Both the position numbers and the translations under genes were made by a program. This document shows positions 25,471 to 36,633 of a stretch of 64,000 nt of DNA, in pieces. How positions within the stretch are numbered: the first letter of the stretch is position 1; each line of letters begins with the position of its first letter. Source of the stretch: Catenaria anguillulae PL171 (Eukaryota > Blastocladiomycota > Blastocladiomycetes > Blastocladiales > Catenariaceae); NCBI GenBank assembly GCA_002102555.1, contig MCFL01000012.1, positions 248,001-312,000 on the forward strand. The letters run 5' to 3'. A model generated the notes under the pieces. The model had not been told where the DNA came from, did not search any database, and saw only the letters and a program-made list of their open reading frames with translations.

Positions 25471-28162
25471 TCAATCATCACTCCCAACGCCGCCAGCGTT
25501 CGCATTCCCACCAAACACCGGATCACTCGGCTCGCTCCGATCGGGCGGCGCCAACCCAATAAACACCGGGAACCGCGGCACGCCATCCTTTGTGAGCTCC
25601 TGGCACTTGTACGTGATGAGCGTGCCCACGGGCGGCGCCTTTGTCAAGTCGCGCAAGTCGGCCGTCAGCCCTGATCCAACACGAAACTCTTTGCCACTGG
25701 CCATGCGGCACTCGAGAGCGCCGAGCTGGCCAAAGTAAGTCGACGATGTGGACAGCTGGTGGCCAATCACAATGGCTTCGCCGTCGGCAAATGTCTTGAC
25801 TTTGAGTAGCGTGTCGGAGCGGCCGTGGACATAGCGCGACTTTGGTTTGCGCAGCATGATGCCTTCGCCAGATTTGGATTCGACCGTTTCGAGCATCTCG
25901 AGCAGGTGGGACGTGCCCGTGCAGACTATGTGCGGAACGGCTTGGATGTGCTCGATTCTGTGGTGTTTGAAATGTCATGGTTAGTAGGAAATGGATGAAG
26001 GAGGATCAAACATGCGTACCCGAGTTCTTCAACCAAGTCTTGCATGGCCTGTAGGCGCTGCTCAAAGGGCTTGTCGAGCGAGGGAATGTCAAAGATCTGG
26101 CACAGCAGGCGGACGTGCGTCAGCATTGACGGAAGCGAGCACAATAAAGAAAGAGCAGCGTACATGGTATTGGACCTTCTTCCACCTATCATCTGCAGCT
26201 GATGCGCGCACAATTGACATGGTGGCCGAGAACATGTCGCGGCCAACATACAGCTCGCCGTCAAGTGACATGTCGGTGGGGAAACCTAGACGTGCATCAA
26301 TCCAGTCAGTCTCAGTGTTGTGCAAAGGAGAACCAAGCATCAGAAAAAGAACGTACTCTCAACAAACCAGTCTGGCGCAGCAATGGCGTTGTGGTTCCGC
26401 GAAAACAACTTATTCCTCGTCGCACACCAATATGCGCGCATGCCATCCAACTTTTCGCTCGCATGCCACCCAGTCGGATCCACCTTGTCTGTCCATTTTT
26501 GCGCGAGGAGTACCTCCATGTTCAACCGCGCGTCCGTGTTACTCGGCGGCTTGACCGGAACAGCCCGCTTTGGCCGTCCACCCGCCGACGTCGCTACTGT
26601 TGTCGCCGGCGCCTCACCTCCGCCCGTGTTACCCAACCTGGCCGCCTCATACTCGTCGCCGAGCAACGCCTTCAAGTGCTTGCACGTGCGGCAATCCGCG
26701 GCTGCGCCCTTTTGCATGCGCCACGCAGGGCAAGTGCAATAGTACGAGTCGCCTGTGCGCTTGAGCTTGTATGGCTTGCTACCACTGCCCTTGACTTCGG
26801 TCGACTCGCCATCGGCCAAGATAAACTTTGGCTGAATCCCGCCAAATGTCAGGGCGCCCGTGGCGGCATCTTGGGCGGCCGACGAAGCGCGGACCAGGTC
26901 GGATTCGTCAACAGCGGTGACCTTGGCGAGAATGGATGTAGGGGCGGATGCCGATGCAGAGGTTGAGGCTGAGGCTGAGGCTGGACCGGGACCAGTGGAT
27001 GATGAGGTGTCTTTGGCGGACGAGTCCAACCGCGCCGTCCATTCGGCTTCCGTGAGTGCCTCAATCCCAAGCTCCCGTGCTTCGGCGGCCTTTGCGTCTG
27101 CGGCTGCGCCGGTCCCATGGACCAAAATGGTCGTGTTCTTGGTCATGGACGCCTTGACCGTATATCCGGCCGCGACGGCTTCGGCCGTGACTTGTGCGCG
27201 CGTGCGCCGCGAGGGCAATGTACCCGTGAACACGACCACGCCACCACGACTTGCGCTGCTGTTGCTCGCGGAGGCCGCAAGGGAAGGTGCACTGGGGGTC
27301 TTTTCCTGCGGTTTGGTGGCACTTGCGGACGGCTGCGGCGGCGGCGGTGATCCGGACGGATTCTTTATGGGCAGCACGACTTGCGCGAGCCAGGCGTCCT
27401 CGGACATGACCTTGAGCCCCCTTTGGCGCGCCGCGCGCAGCTTTGCCGTCTCTGCCTCGTTTTCCCCGTGCACGACCAAGGTGACTGCGCTGGTGATGGA
27501 TGGCTTTGTCTTGAACCCGAGCTTTTCCGCTTGCGCCGTGACTTCCTTGCGCGATCCAGACATGAATGTGCCAGTGAACGCAACCGTGTGCTGTGAAGGG
27601 ACGATCGGGCCGAAATCCTTGTCGCCGGCTGCATCGGCGTCCGTGTCGTCCTGGTCCATGTCAGATCCGTCGTCCGTGTCGGCTCCCGAGTCATCGTTGA
27701 GAGTGGCGATGGTGGTAGCGGTCTTGGTTCTCGTGACTTTGGTGGCAACGATGGTCGTGTTTTCTGTGCGTGTGCGTTTGGCCGGGCGCGGATCGGAGCC
27801 GATGAAGGGGAAGCATCAGCCGTCGTATCCAAGGCAGGTGCCGGTGGCGCAGAGAGATCCAAGTCGAGATCCAAGAGGGCAAACGACCGCTTGGAGGCGC
27901 TTGACGCGGTGGGCGTGTGTTGGAGGGCGAAAAACTCGGCGATGGAAACGACGAGGGCAGAAGGGTGGGAGGGCACAGAGTCCGAATCAGAATCAGACGA
28001 GCAGTCGACAATGTACTTGAGCTGGGAATTGGCAAGGGTCGTGTCGGCGGTTGGCGTGAGGCCAATGCCGTAGGCGCGGATGGCGAGTTCTTGCATGAGC
28101 TTGTCGCGCGTTGGGTCGACGCCGTGTGTGTGCGCGATGCCGTGGAAATGGACTTGAGACAT
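25471..28162 (-). CDS. ATP-dependent DNA ligase with BRCT repeats and SWIM finger
   Basis: Exons at 28162-26357, 26285-26164, 26096-26020 and 25957-25471 are joined by introns of 71, 67 and 62 nt. Domain order is clear. A poorly defined N-terminal 130 residues comes first. Two BRCT domains follow (HTVAFTGTFMSGSRKEV...; GVVVFTGTLPSRRTRAQV...). Then comes a SWIM zinc finger (YYCTCPAW...CRTCKHLKALLG) and a compact ligase core. The core shows nucleotidyl-transfer motifs: EKLDGMRA with the AMP-accepting Lys, MSLDGELYVGR, GEGIMLRKP and LLKVKT, then a small OB-like domain ending TYKCQEL, PRFPVFIGL. The core is close to small bacterial or viral-type ligases, not to Lig1, Lig3 or Lig4. A role in DNA repair or at damage sites is inferred. 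The frame shifts once near 27790, between the N-terminal region and the first BRCT. Confidence 0.85.
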
Positions 28163-28419
28163 GATGATGGTGATATGTATCGACTGCCGAGATGATTGCT
28201 TTCACTTTCACCCATTGACTAATTCGGATGGCGGATGGCGGGCGGCCATTACGCTTTTGAATTAATCGACTGGCAAAGTGACTCACTTCACTTCACAGTT
28301 AACCGCAAACACCATCAATTTGCAAATTGCAAATGGAACGCCAACTTTGGCACTTTGCCCACACGCCGCCATTCACTGGATTCACAGATTCACCCCGAGC
28401 AACCATCCCATACCGAACC

Positions 28420-29124
28420 ATGCACATCACCGTCACCGACCCGACCCCGGCCTCGCCCACCTTCACCCTGACCCAGTCCTACCGCCCCACCGAGCTCATC
28501 TTTGCCCTGCTGGTCTTTGTCCCCGGCCCGCTGCTGTGGGCCTACGTTGCAGACACGCACTGGTGGGGCGTGCTCTCGACCTGCGTCTTTGCCTACCTGG
28601 CCATTGGCTTCCTCCCGCCCACCTCGTCCCTCGCCATCGACACAACCTCAGGCGCCATGCGCTTCACGCGCCAAGACTCGCCGCTCTCGGCCCCGCACCA
28701 CTTTGAGGCCGCCGCAAAGGACGTGGCACATGTCGAGTTGCGCAACGTTTGGGTCAAGGAGATTTCTAAAAAGTTGACGGGCGTCCAGTTGCTCGTTGTG
28801 TTTTCCGAAGGATTTGGTATTCCCACCAGTGACACGCTGGCACATGGCGAAAAGAACATTGCCAAGCTCAAGTGGGCCGCCGCCAAAGTGGCTGACGCCA
28901 TCAAGGTTGAAGTTGTGGATGAGACCCATTTGGACCCACGCAAGGTGGAGGAGGAGCGGAAAAGGATGGCAGAGGAGGCCGAGCGCAAACGGGCACAAGC
29001 CGAGGAGGAGGACGACGACGACGACTATGCCGATGTTGCTCAAGTGGATGATTCGGATGGAGAGCAGGCAACGGCATCGGGGTCCAGGTCTGCCCAGGGC
29101 TCAACAATGCGGAGGCGTGCATAG
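28420..29124 (+). CDS. Two-helix membrane protein with acidic coiled-coil tail
   Basis: A single-exon frame with an ATG at 28420 and 234 residues. Two adjacent hydrophobic helices (ELIFALLVFVPGPLLWAYV and GVLSTCVFAYLAIGFL) are followed by a short beta-rich region (SLAIDTTSGAMRFTR; VAHVELRNVWVKEISK; VQLLVVFSEGFGIP). The arrangement recalls bacterial PH-like domains that follow a two-helix hairpin. The C-terminus is a charged helix (KVEEERKRMAEEAERKRAQA) and an acidic, Ser-rich end. I do not recognise a named fungal family. Position in an internal membrane is an inference from the hairpin. Confidence 0.7.
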   Translation: MHITVTDPTPASPTFTLTQSYRPTELIFALLVFVPGPLLWAYVADTHWWGVLSTCVFAYLAIGFLPPTSSLAIDTTSGAMRFTRQDSPLSAPHHFEAAAKDVAHVELRNVWVKEISKKLTGVQLLVVFSEGFGIPTSDTLAHGEKNIAKLKWAAAKVADAIKVEVVDETHLDPRKVEEERKRMAEEAERKRAQAEEEDDDDDYADVAQVDDSDGEQATASGSRSAQGSTMRRRA

Positions 29125-29301
29125 ACCCTCTATATCACCGACAATTGAGCTGGTTCTCACTTTGTTAACGTATCTATGTACATACACCTTCTTGCACTTG
29201 GCAGTCATGCTCCAACTCAACGCTATGTATTTATTACATCCAAGTCAATCTCGAACAATATTTATATACATACAAACAAATGCAAAACACAATGATGGGT
29301 C

Positions 29302-32300
29302 TCAATCGAGTAGCGACCAGTTGTTTTGATTACTACTCCCCGACACGGATTGCTGCGGCGGTGACGGCACACTTGCGCGTGACAAGCTCACATCTGCCCA
29401 TGGGTTGCTCGGGAACCCCATGCCCATTGGCGGTCCCGTAAACGCCACGGGTGGCGCCTGCGGCTGCTGAGGCTGCTGCTGTTGTTGTGCAACCCCTTCC
29501 ACCCACCACTGGTACGTGTCGGAACTCGGCGGCGGCAACTGCGGCGACGTGCTCTCATCGTCCGCCAACGAAATCAACGTGGCCGTCGCGACCGCCTCCT
29601 TTTTCCTGGCCTCTTCGGCTGCCATCAACGCCCGAAACGGGTTACGGCTCGTGCGCTGTGCAAACAGTCCCTGGTAAATGGCCTGCTTGCGCTTGTGGTC
29701 AATCACAGCAACCTGAACGCTGAACAGGGCAAGCACGGGCTTGTGGTCCGACACGAGCAGCTCGGCGCGCGCATACTTGATGAGCTCGAGCGGCGAAAAC
29801 GCAGGCAAGGGCGTTGTGCCGCCTGCGTCGCTGCCACTGCCAGCCATGAGCGCATGCGCGCGCTGGGCATGCTTGGACGTGGCATGCGACTTGTACAAGA
29901 TGCGGTCGCACCAGGCCGGAATGCGCGCCTTTTCCGACGTGTCATATGTGTTGGACCCATTGTCGTACTTGTACGTTGGCGGAAATGTGATTTGGCCCTC
30001 GGCAAACCCAGGGAACGACTTGCCCGCACGCCGCACAGCGTGCAGTTGGTCTCTTGCCAGCAAGTCCGGGAAGCGATTGGCGGCAACAAGCGACCTGACG
30101 GCCTCATTGTCCAAATCCACCCGATAATTGAAATCGCCAAACCACACTATATGATCGTGATCGGCAATCGACCGCCCGCGCTTGAACATGGACTCGGACG
30201 CTATCACGGCATAGTCGCGGTTGCGGTCGTCGACGGCCGACTGGCCAGCGGCAAAGTGGGCAGTCACAAAGCAAAACGGCGTGTCGTGGACCGTCAGCGA
30301 AATGGAAATGCCGCCCTTGTTGCCCGTCATGCCGCCAAGGCCCGTTTTCACAATCGACATTTCAACCGAGTGGATGTGCGCCGTGAGCGACGATTTGGCG
30401 TAAATGAGGATGGCGGCGCCAACAAGTTGGCCATCGCACACAAGCACATAGTCGGGGCCGTAGCATCGGCGGATGGCCGTGACGAGTTCTGTTGACGAGT
30501 TTGGCCGTATTGGTCTTGGTGAGTGACCATATCGGAAATCAATCCAAGTGGCAAAAGGTACCTTGCTGCCACATTTGCCGCTTCATGGGGTCCGCAGAGA
30601 CAATCTGACCAGCAGTCAACTCGACAATTTCTTGAAACCCAATGGCGAAAATGTCCGGCGCAATGTCGCCCGTACCTGGCGCGCGCAACCAGGTATCAAT
30701 GGGCTCTTGAGGTAGCTTGCCGTTCACATTGTATGTGCCAATATGAATGTACAGTTGACGTGACGAGGTGAATTCGTGCGCGCGCGCATAGAGCTGCTGC
30801 TTGACGGATTCAATGAGCGGGTCATGGACTTCGATTCTGAGAGTGGCACAAATGAAAGAAGTGAGAATCAGAGGTAGATGGGAATCGCAACATGGCAAGA
30901 AGAAACACACTTGCGAGTCTTGACTTTGCCGAGCAAGGTGTCAATGGTATCCTGTCGGCTCTTGTCCTGTCGCAGTCAAGACATTAAGTGAGGATCAATC
31001 GCAGTACAGGCAAGTGGTGTCTCTGTGTACCTGAAAATTGTTAATGACAAAGCGGCCCACCGATTTGACCGAGTCGTCCAACAAACCGGCAATCGTTCGC
31101 TTGCCCGACCGCGTAAACCCAGACTTGAGCGCACCCGTTCCCGCATAAATCCGCGAAATGGCATCGCCATTGTTGGCCCACAGCTCCTTGAAATCGTCCG
31201 TCATTTGTGCGGGCAGTCCCTGAACAAAATTCTTGAGTGCCTGCTCGGCAAGCAAACCTTGGACGACGTTGGTTCTGATCAAACCGCACATGTCAGTATC
31301 CGCTCATGACCATTCATGTCAGAATCAAAGAGACGCAGTACCGATCAAGGCAATCCACGCAATTGACCCGAAACACACCAGACTGATGCATGACAACCTG
31401 GTTGTTTTCCACATCGGCCAAAAAGCACATCATGCGAATCAAATCCTCGTCCACACGATCCACCAACCGGCCCAGCGCCGCATAATTGTTTCCGCGGCAC
31501 TCGGCATGGAAATCGAAATCGTGCAACACCCTGGCCTCGGGCGCAGCCGCCGCCAGATCAAATTGGGTGCGGTACTCCATTCCCAACACGCCCTCACCAC
31601 CCGCATCCTGTGCCACCAAGTTGACGGCCACCACTCGGCCGTACTTTTCGCTCAAGTCGCTCATGTGACGCTCAAATGCGGGCTTGGTGGCTTCGCGCGA
31701 GCGTGTGATTTGCACCTTGTGGCCAACGACTTGCAGGCCCGGCTGGTCCCAGAACACGGGCACGGAGCCGCGGACTTGGACAAAGGAGAGTAAAGAGGTT
31801 GGAGTCGAGTAGATCATTTCGGTTTCGACAAAGTTGGCGACCGATCCGGAATCGTCAATGCCGCGCGTGTTGTAACGCGTGCCTGCACGGCGGGTAGACA
31901 TGCGCGAAATGACTGTGCACGAGGACGTCTCAGCAAAGTGTGTCGGCAGCTTGGAAAAATCTCTCAGAAGACAAGGACGTACTGGTAAGCGACCGATACC
32001 CGACCTGTGCCTTGCCCACATAGCCATGAATCACGTGAACCAAAAACGGCGCCTCGACTTCGCCAATTGCATCTGCTGCTGCCAAGATCGGATGCAGCGG
32101 CGCCTGCATGTGATGATTCCACACAAACTGCTCGTCGGGCACCGGCTCGCTCGTCGTAGCGCGATACTGTGTGGTGCGCGACAAGTCGAGTGTGTTGTTG
32201 ATGGAAAAGTAAAACTGGCCAGAGCACAGCAAGCGCGAAAACGACTCGCATGGGTGCGCAAACGCCGTGGCCTGCGTCGAGGATGGGTTCATGCCGCCGG

Positions 32301-33025
32301 GACCCGTTGTATCGTAGTCGTCGTATGGGTTGCGCGGTTGCGCTGAGGAGCGGTCGTACAGGTCGCTGCCGAGCGAAACACTGGCATAGGTCAAACAAGC
32401 CGTCGAGCGTGAGAAATGGTTGGGGAATCTTGCATGCACAGTACACCGTTCAGGGTGTCACGGACGTACAATTCAACATCCGTTACCCTCACCACCACCG
32501 CTCCATCTACCTCCGCCACCTCCTCCACACCCGTCACCACGCCCACAAACACATCTGCACCCACATTCAACACGCCCAGCACGCCATACACGGGGACCGC
32601 CGGCCGCGACGTGTACTGCACCAGATCGATCGCAGATGCAGGCTGCACGCGCGCATTCAACATGACCTTGGTCGCGAGCGTCGGCCCATTCACTGGTGCC
32701 AACCGAATCACGAGCGCGGCTTCCGAGTCGTGCGTAGGGTTGGCATTGTGGTCGGCGTTGGCGACAATGACGAGTTCGCGCGGGTTGGAGCGTAGCAGGA
32801 GCGAGAGCGGCGTGAGGTTGCGGCCATAATTGGGTCTCGGGGTGGTGGATCGGGTCGGGAGCGAGGCAGCGGAGGTCGTGGCGGTGGAAGGTGGCGAGTG
32901 ACTGGAGCGGGGCGGCGGCTGGATGATTGGCCCATTGCAGTCATGGCAACAGTCGCGGTGACGGCTGTTGGCCGCGGTGGGATGGGCGGCGGGGCGTTCC
33001 CGAGCGAGGTGAAGGGACCAGACAT
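29302..33025 (-). CDS. Synaptojanin-type phosphoinositide phosphatase (SAC plus 5-phosphatase)
   Basis: A large multi-exon gene. Reliable exons downstream of the N-terminus end or start at 31983/31912, 31342/31274, 31031/30966, 30911/30836 and 30562/30488. The SAC domain includes HPCESFSRLLCSGQFYFS and the catalytic CVDCLDR-Thr-Asn, split by an intron after the Arg. The 5-phosphatase domain follows, with IHIGTYNVNGK, TGNKGGISI, WFGDFNYRV, PAWCDRILYK and LVSDHKPV. The tail is Gln/Pro-rich with NPWADVSL and NPFRAL motifs, plausible EH- or clathrin-adaptor ligands. Together these remove phosphates from PI4P and PI(4,5)P2 at endocytic membranes, as yeast Inp51-53 do. Two junctions are unresolved: a frame change in the Pro-rich N-terminus near 32910-32925, and one intron near 32400-32450. 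Confidence 0.9.
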
Positions 33026-33569
33026 GGTGGGTGGTTGCTCAGTACGAGTTCTGGGTTGGATGGCACGATGCGACAGGCTCCCTCGAGCTTGGCAGGAGCG
33101 GGTGGCAATCAACTCGGGAAGGCTGTGATGTATAAATTGGCTTGAGAACGAATTGCATCGAGTCCGTGTGCATATTATGGTATGTATTGCTAGGCACTCA
33201 TTTCACAAGCTCGCAATGCAATTAAACTGAGCTGTGCAAATATAATAATCATACAATGGCACGCAATGGGCCGCCGATGCAGGTTGCGATGAGCCATTTC
33301 GTTTTGGGAAATGGAATGACGTGGCTACTGTGTAGGATTCAAAGTAAACGTTGCTATGCATACCATTTATACCAAGCACATCAATCGTCGATACTTACTA
33401 AGTATTCAGATTTTAAATCCCGGTCAGGATCCACGACGACCAAACCAAGACTGTTGACCAAGTTTCGAGAAAGCCAACATGGCGAGTGTATCCACAAACA
33501 TATAATGACAAATAACAAACTATTGATGATGACTCAACAAAATCACACCGAGGCGAGCGCGCACAACCC
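33026..33569. other. Intergenic, no gene seen
   Basis: About 540 bases between the 5' end of the synaptojanin-like gene and the 3' end of HSP70. AT-rich near 33370-33420. No feature was found. Confidence 0.45.
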
Positions 33570-34634
33570 TTAGTCGACCTCCTCAATGGTGGGACCAGCA
33601 CCACCCTCAGAGTTGGGGGGAGCAGCACCGCCAGCGAAACCGCCGGGCATACCGCCAGGCATGCCACCGGGCATACCGCCCTCGGCGCCACCAGCAGACT
33701 GGTAGAAGGCCTGCATGATCGGGTTGGCCACCTTCTCGAGCTCCTTTTGGTGGTGCTCAAACTCCTCCTTGGTTGCCTCCTGGTTGCCGTCGAGCCACTC
33801 AATCGTCTCGTTGATGGCCTTCTCGAGCTTGGACTTGTCGTCGGCGGGGAGCTTGGCGCCAACCTTGTCGTCGTTGAGCGTGTTCTTGAGCGAGTAGGCG
33901 TAAGACTCGAGGCCGTTCTTGGCAGAGATGCGCGACGCAGCCTCCTCGTCCTCCTTCTTGTACTTCTCGGCCTCAGCGACCATGCGCTCGATATCCTCCT
34001 TGAGAGACGACCCTTGTCGTTGGTGATGGTGATCTTGTTGGACCGGTTGGTGGACTTGTCAACAGCAGTGACGTTGAGAATACTGTTGGAGTCGACATCG
34101 AAGACGACTTCGATCTGAGGCACGCCACGGGGCGCGGGAGGGATGCCAGTGAGCTCGAACTTACCGAGAAGGTGGTTGTCCTTGGTGCGGGCACGCTCGC
34201 CCTCGTAGACCTGGATAAGGACACCTGGCTGGTTGTCGGCGTAGGTGGAGAAGGTCTCAGACTTCTTGGCGGGAATGGTCGTGTTGCGCTTGATGAGCGG
34301 GGTCATGACACCACCAGCGGTCTCAATACCCATGGACAGGGGAGCGACATCGAGCAAGAGCAAGTCTTGGACCTTCTCCGAGGTATCACCGGACAAGATG
34401 GCGGCCTGAACAGCGGCACCATAGGCAACGGCCTCATCAGGGTTGATGGACTTGTTGGGCTCCTTGCCATTGAAGAAGTCGGACACGAGCTTCTGCACCT
34501 TGGGGATACGGGTGGAACCACCGACAAGGACAATCTCGTGGACCGACGACTTGTCCATCTTGGCATCACGCAACACCTTCTCGACGGGGTCAATGGTCGA
34601 ACGGAAAAGATCGGCGCACAACTCCTCGAAGCGG

Positions 34635-34666
<32 letters not shown>

Positions 34667-35766
34667 CTCAAAGAGCGAATCGATCTCGATCGACGTCTGG
34701 GCCGACGACGACAAGGTGCGCTTCGCGCGCTCGCAAGCAGTGCGGAGACGACGGAGGGCACGAGCGTTGGAGGTCAAGTCCTTCTTGTGCTTGCGCTTGA
34801 ACTCTTGGGTAAAGTGGTTGACGAGACGGTTGTCGAAATCCTCACCACCCAAGTGAGTGTCACCAGAGGTGGCCTTGACCTCAAAGATACCGTCCTCGAT
34901 GGTCAAGAGCGAGACATCAAAGGTACCACCGCCCAAATCGAAAATGAGAATGTTTTGCTCACCGGCCGAACCCTTCTTGTCCAAACCGTAGGCAATGGCG
35001 GCGGCCGTGGGCTCGTTGATGATGCGGAGCACGTTGAGGCCAGAAATGGCACCAGCGTCCTTGGTGGCTTGACGCTGCGAGTCGTTGAAGTAGGCCGGGA
35101 CCGTGATGACGGCGTGGCTGACCTTGGTGCCGAGGTAGGCTTCGGCAGTGTCCTTCATCTTGACGAGGACCATGGACGAGATCTCCTCGGGCGAGAAGGT
35201 CTTGGTCTCGCCCTTGAACTCGACCTGGATGTAGGGCTTGCCGTTCTTGGAGACGACCTTGAAGGGCCAGTGCTTCATATCGGCTTGCACAACAGAGTCG
35301 TCAAAGTTGCGGCCAATGAGACGCTTGGCGTCAAAGACGGTGTTGTAGGGGTTCATGGCGACCTGGTTCTTGGCAGCGTCACCAATGAGACGCTCCGTGT
35401 CGTTGAAGGCGACATACGAGGGCGTGGTGCGGTTACCTTGGTCGTTGGCAATGATTTCCACACGGTCGTTTTGCCACACACCGACGCAAGAGTAGGTGGT
35501 GCCGAGATCTGAAGGAGAATACACACACACAAGTGGGCGGCGCGTTAGTTGCTCGGCTCTTGAAAAACGGTCAGGGGGACTTGAGCGCTCGTCTCGTCTC
35601 GGCCATGGTCATCCTCCAGCGAGCAGATCAGGTGCCGCGGGCGACGGCAATCCAAAGGCGGGCGGGCGGCGATCAGAGGCGCAGAGACGAGGCGGCGGTC
35701 AAGTCGGTGGCATGGGCGGTGTTACATACCGATACCGACGGCGGGGGTGTCGAGCTTGTTGGACAT
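33570..35766 (-). CDS. Cytosolic heat-shock protein 70
   Basis: An ATP-driven chaperone. Exon 1 is 35766-35730 ([14 protein letters not shown]), followed by a 221-nt int­ron (GTATGT...TTCAG), then 35508-33570. The nucleotide-binding domain is intact: [40 protein letters not shown]. The substrate-binding domain and lid follow, with a GGMPGG repeat and a C-terminal PTIEEVD, the EEVD co-chaperone tag of cytosolic Hsp70. A single base is missing at about 34001: the minus strand reads GGTCGTCTCTCAAGGAG where TCC-AAG is needed for Leu-Ser-Lys-Glu-Asp. Without it the last about 135 residues fall in another frame. In such a conserved gene this is most likely an assembly error. Confidence 0.93.
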
Positions 35767-36633
35767 GGTGATGGTATGCTTCGTCGAAAAGTGGGGTCTT
35801 GCAAGAGGGATTGTCGCTGCGTGCGGTCACTAATGGTTCGATTCAAGCTTTTCGTACTGGAGCCGCCCGTCGGAGGAGAGAAGAAGGAGGGAGCTGGCCG
35901 TATATGAAGTGTCCGCCGACTGACGAATGGCGGATTGACGGATGGATGTGCGACAAAAATGGTCAATGGTCACGATCCCTCGCTTTCCACACGGTTCTTC
36001 TGCCCGACCAGCCGACTGCTGTGACGCGAGACGAGACGCGAATCGTTCTGACCGATTCCACGTGGTCACGTGCATCTCGATGAATGTGACAGGCCAAGCA
36101 GACAGTTGAGTCTTTCCGCCAGCTTCGGGGGTGTTCCAGCGCGTGTGACAAAAGACGCCAACCGGACAAGAATCGGCCATCTCAACTCTCAACAATTCGA
36201 GAGGATTCCTGTCCATACTGGAATGCGCGTGAATTTCAAGTTGACTCATGACCGTGGTCGCAAACGATCTGGAGTCATTCAAGTGATTCTTTATCCGTTG
36301 GCTGCCAGCAGCATTCACGATCGACCAGCACGCAAGTCCCAGCCAGCGTTCCCGCTACATCACCGCTCGCCAACAATCATCGTCAGGCAAATGTTCTTGT
36401 ATCGTTTGCCATTAAAATCTTTCAACATTTCGCACACATCTCTGTCCACTTGCCGACAAACGGCGGCAAAAGAAACAATAAAAACATGGGAGAAACCAAC
36501 AAAAAGAGTAGGGAATAAGGAATGCAACAAAAAAGTACACAAGACGGGCAAACAAATGAGCGTGAACTACATGGCAACTGTTGGATAAAAATGCGTGTGA
36601 AAATCGTAACGCGCAACCGCCGCGAGCCCCGCT
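35767..36633. other. HSP70 upstream region, no gene seen
   Basis: About 870 bases holding the HSP70 promoter on the minus strand. Scattered GAA/TTC pentamers occur (for example near 36040-36060), but I see no clear array of three alternating units, so no heat-shock element is claimed. Confidence 0.4.

Noticed and set aside
29482-30495. 337-residue plus-strand frame
   Set aside because: Antisense to the 5-phosphatase domain; no independent coding signal.
34172-35512. 446-residue plus-strand frame opposite HSP70
   Set aside because: Antisense shadow of the HSP70 coding sequence, Gly/Val/Leu-rich with no family; such long shadows are usual opposite HSP70.
35509-35729. snoRNA in the HSP70 intron
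   Set aside because: No RTGATGA/CTGA pair in a plausible arrangement on the minus strand.
35767-36633. Heat-shock elements upstream of HSP70
   Set aside because: Only isolated GAA and TTC units were found, not three contiguous alternating pentamers.
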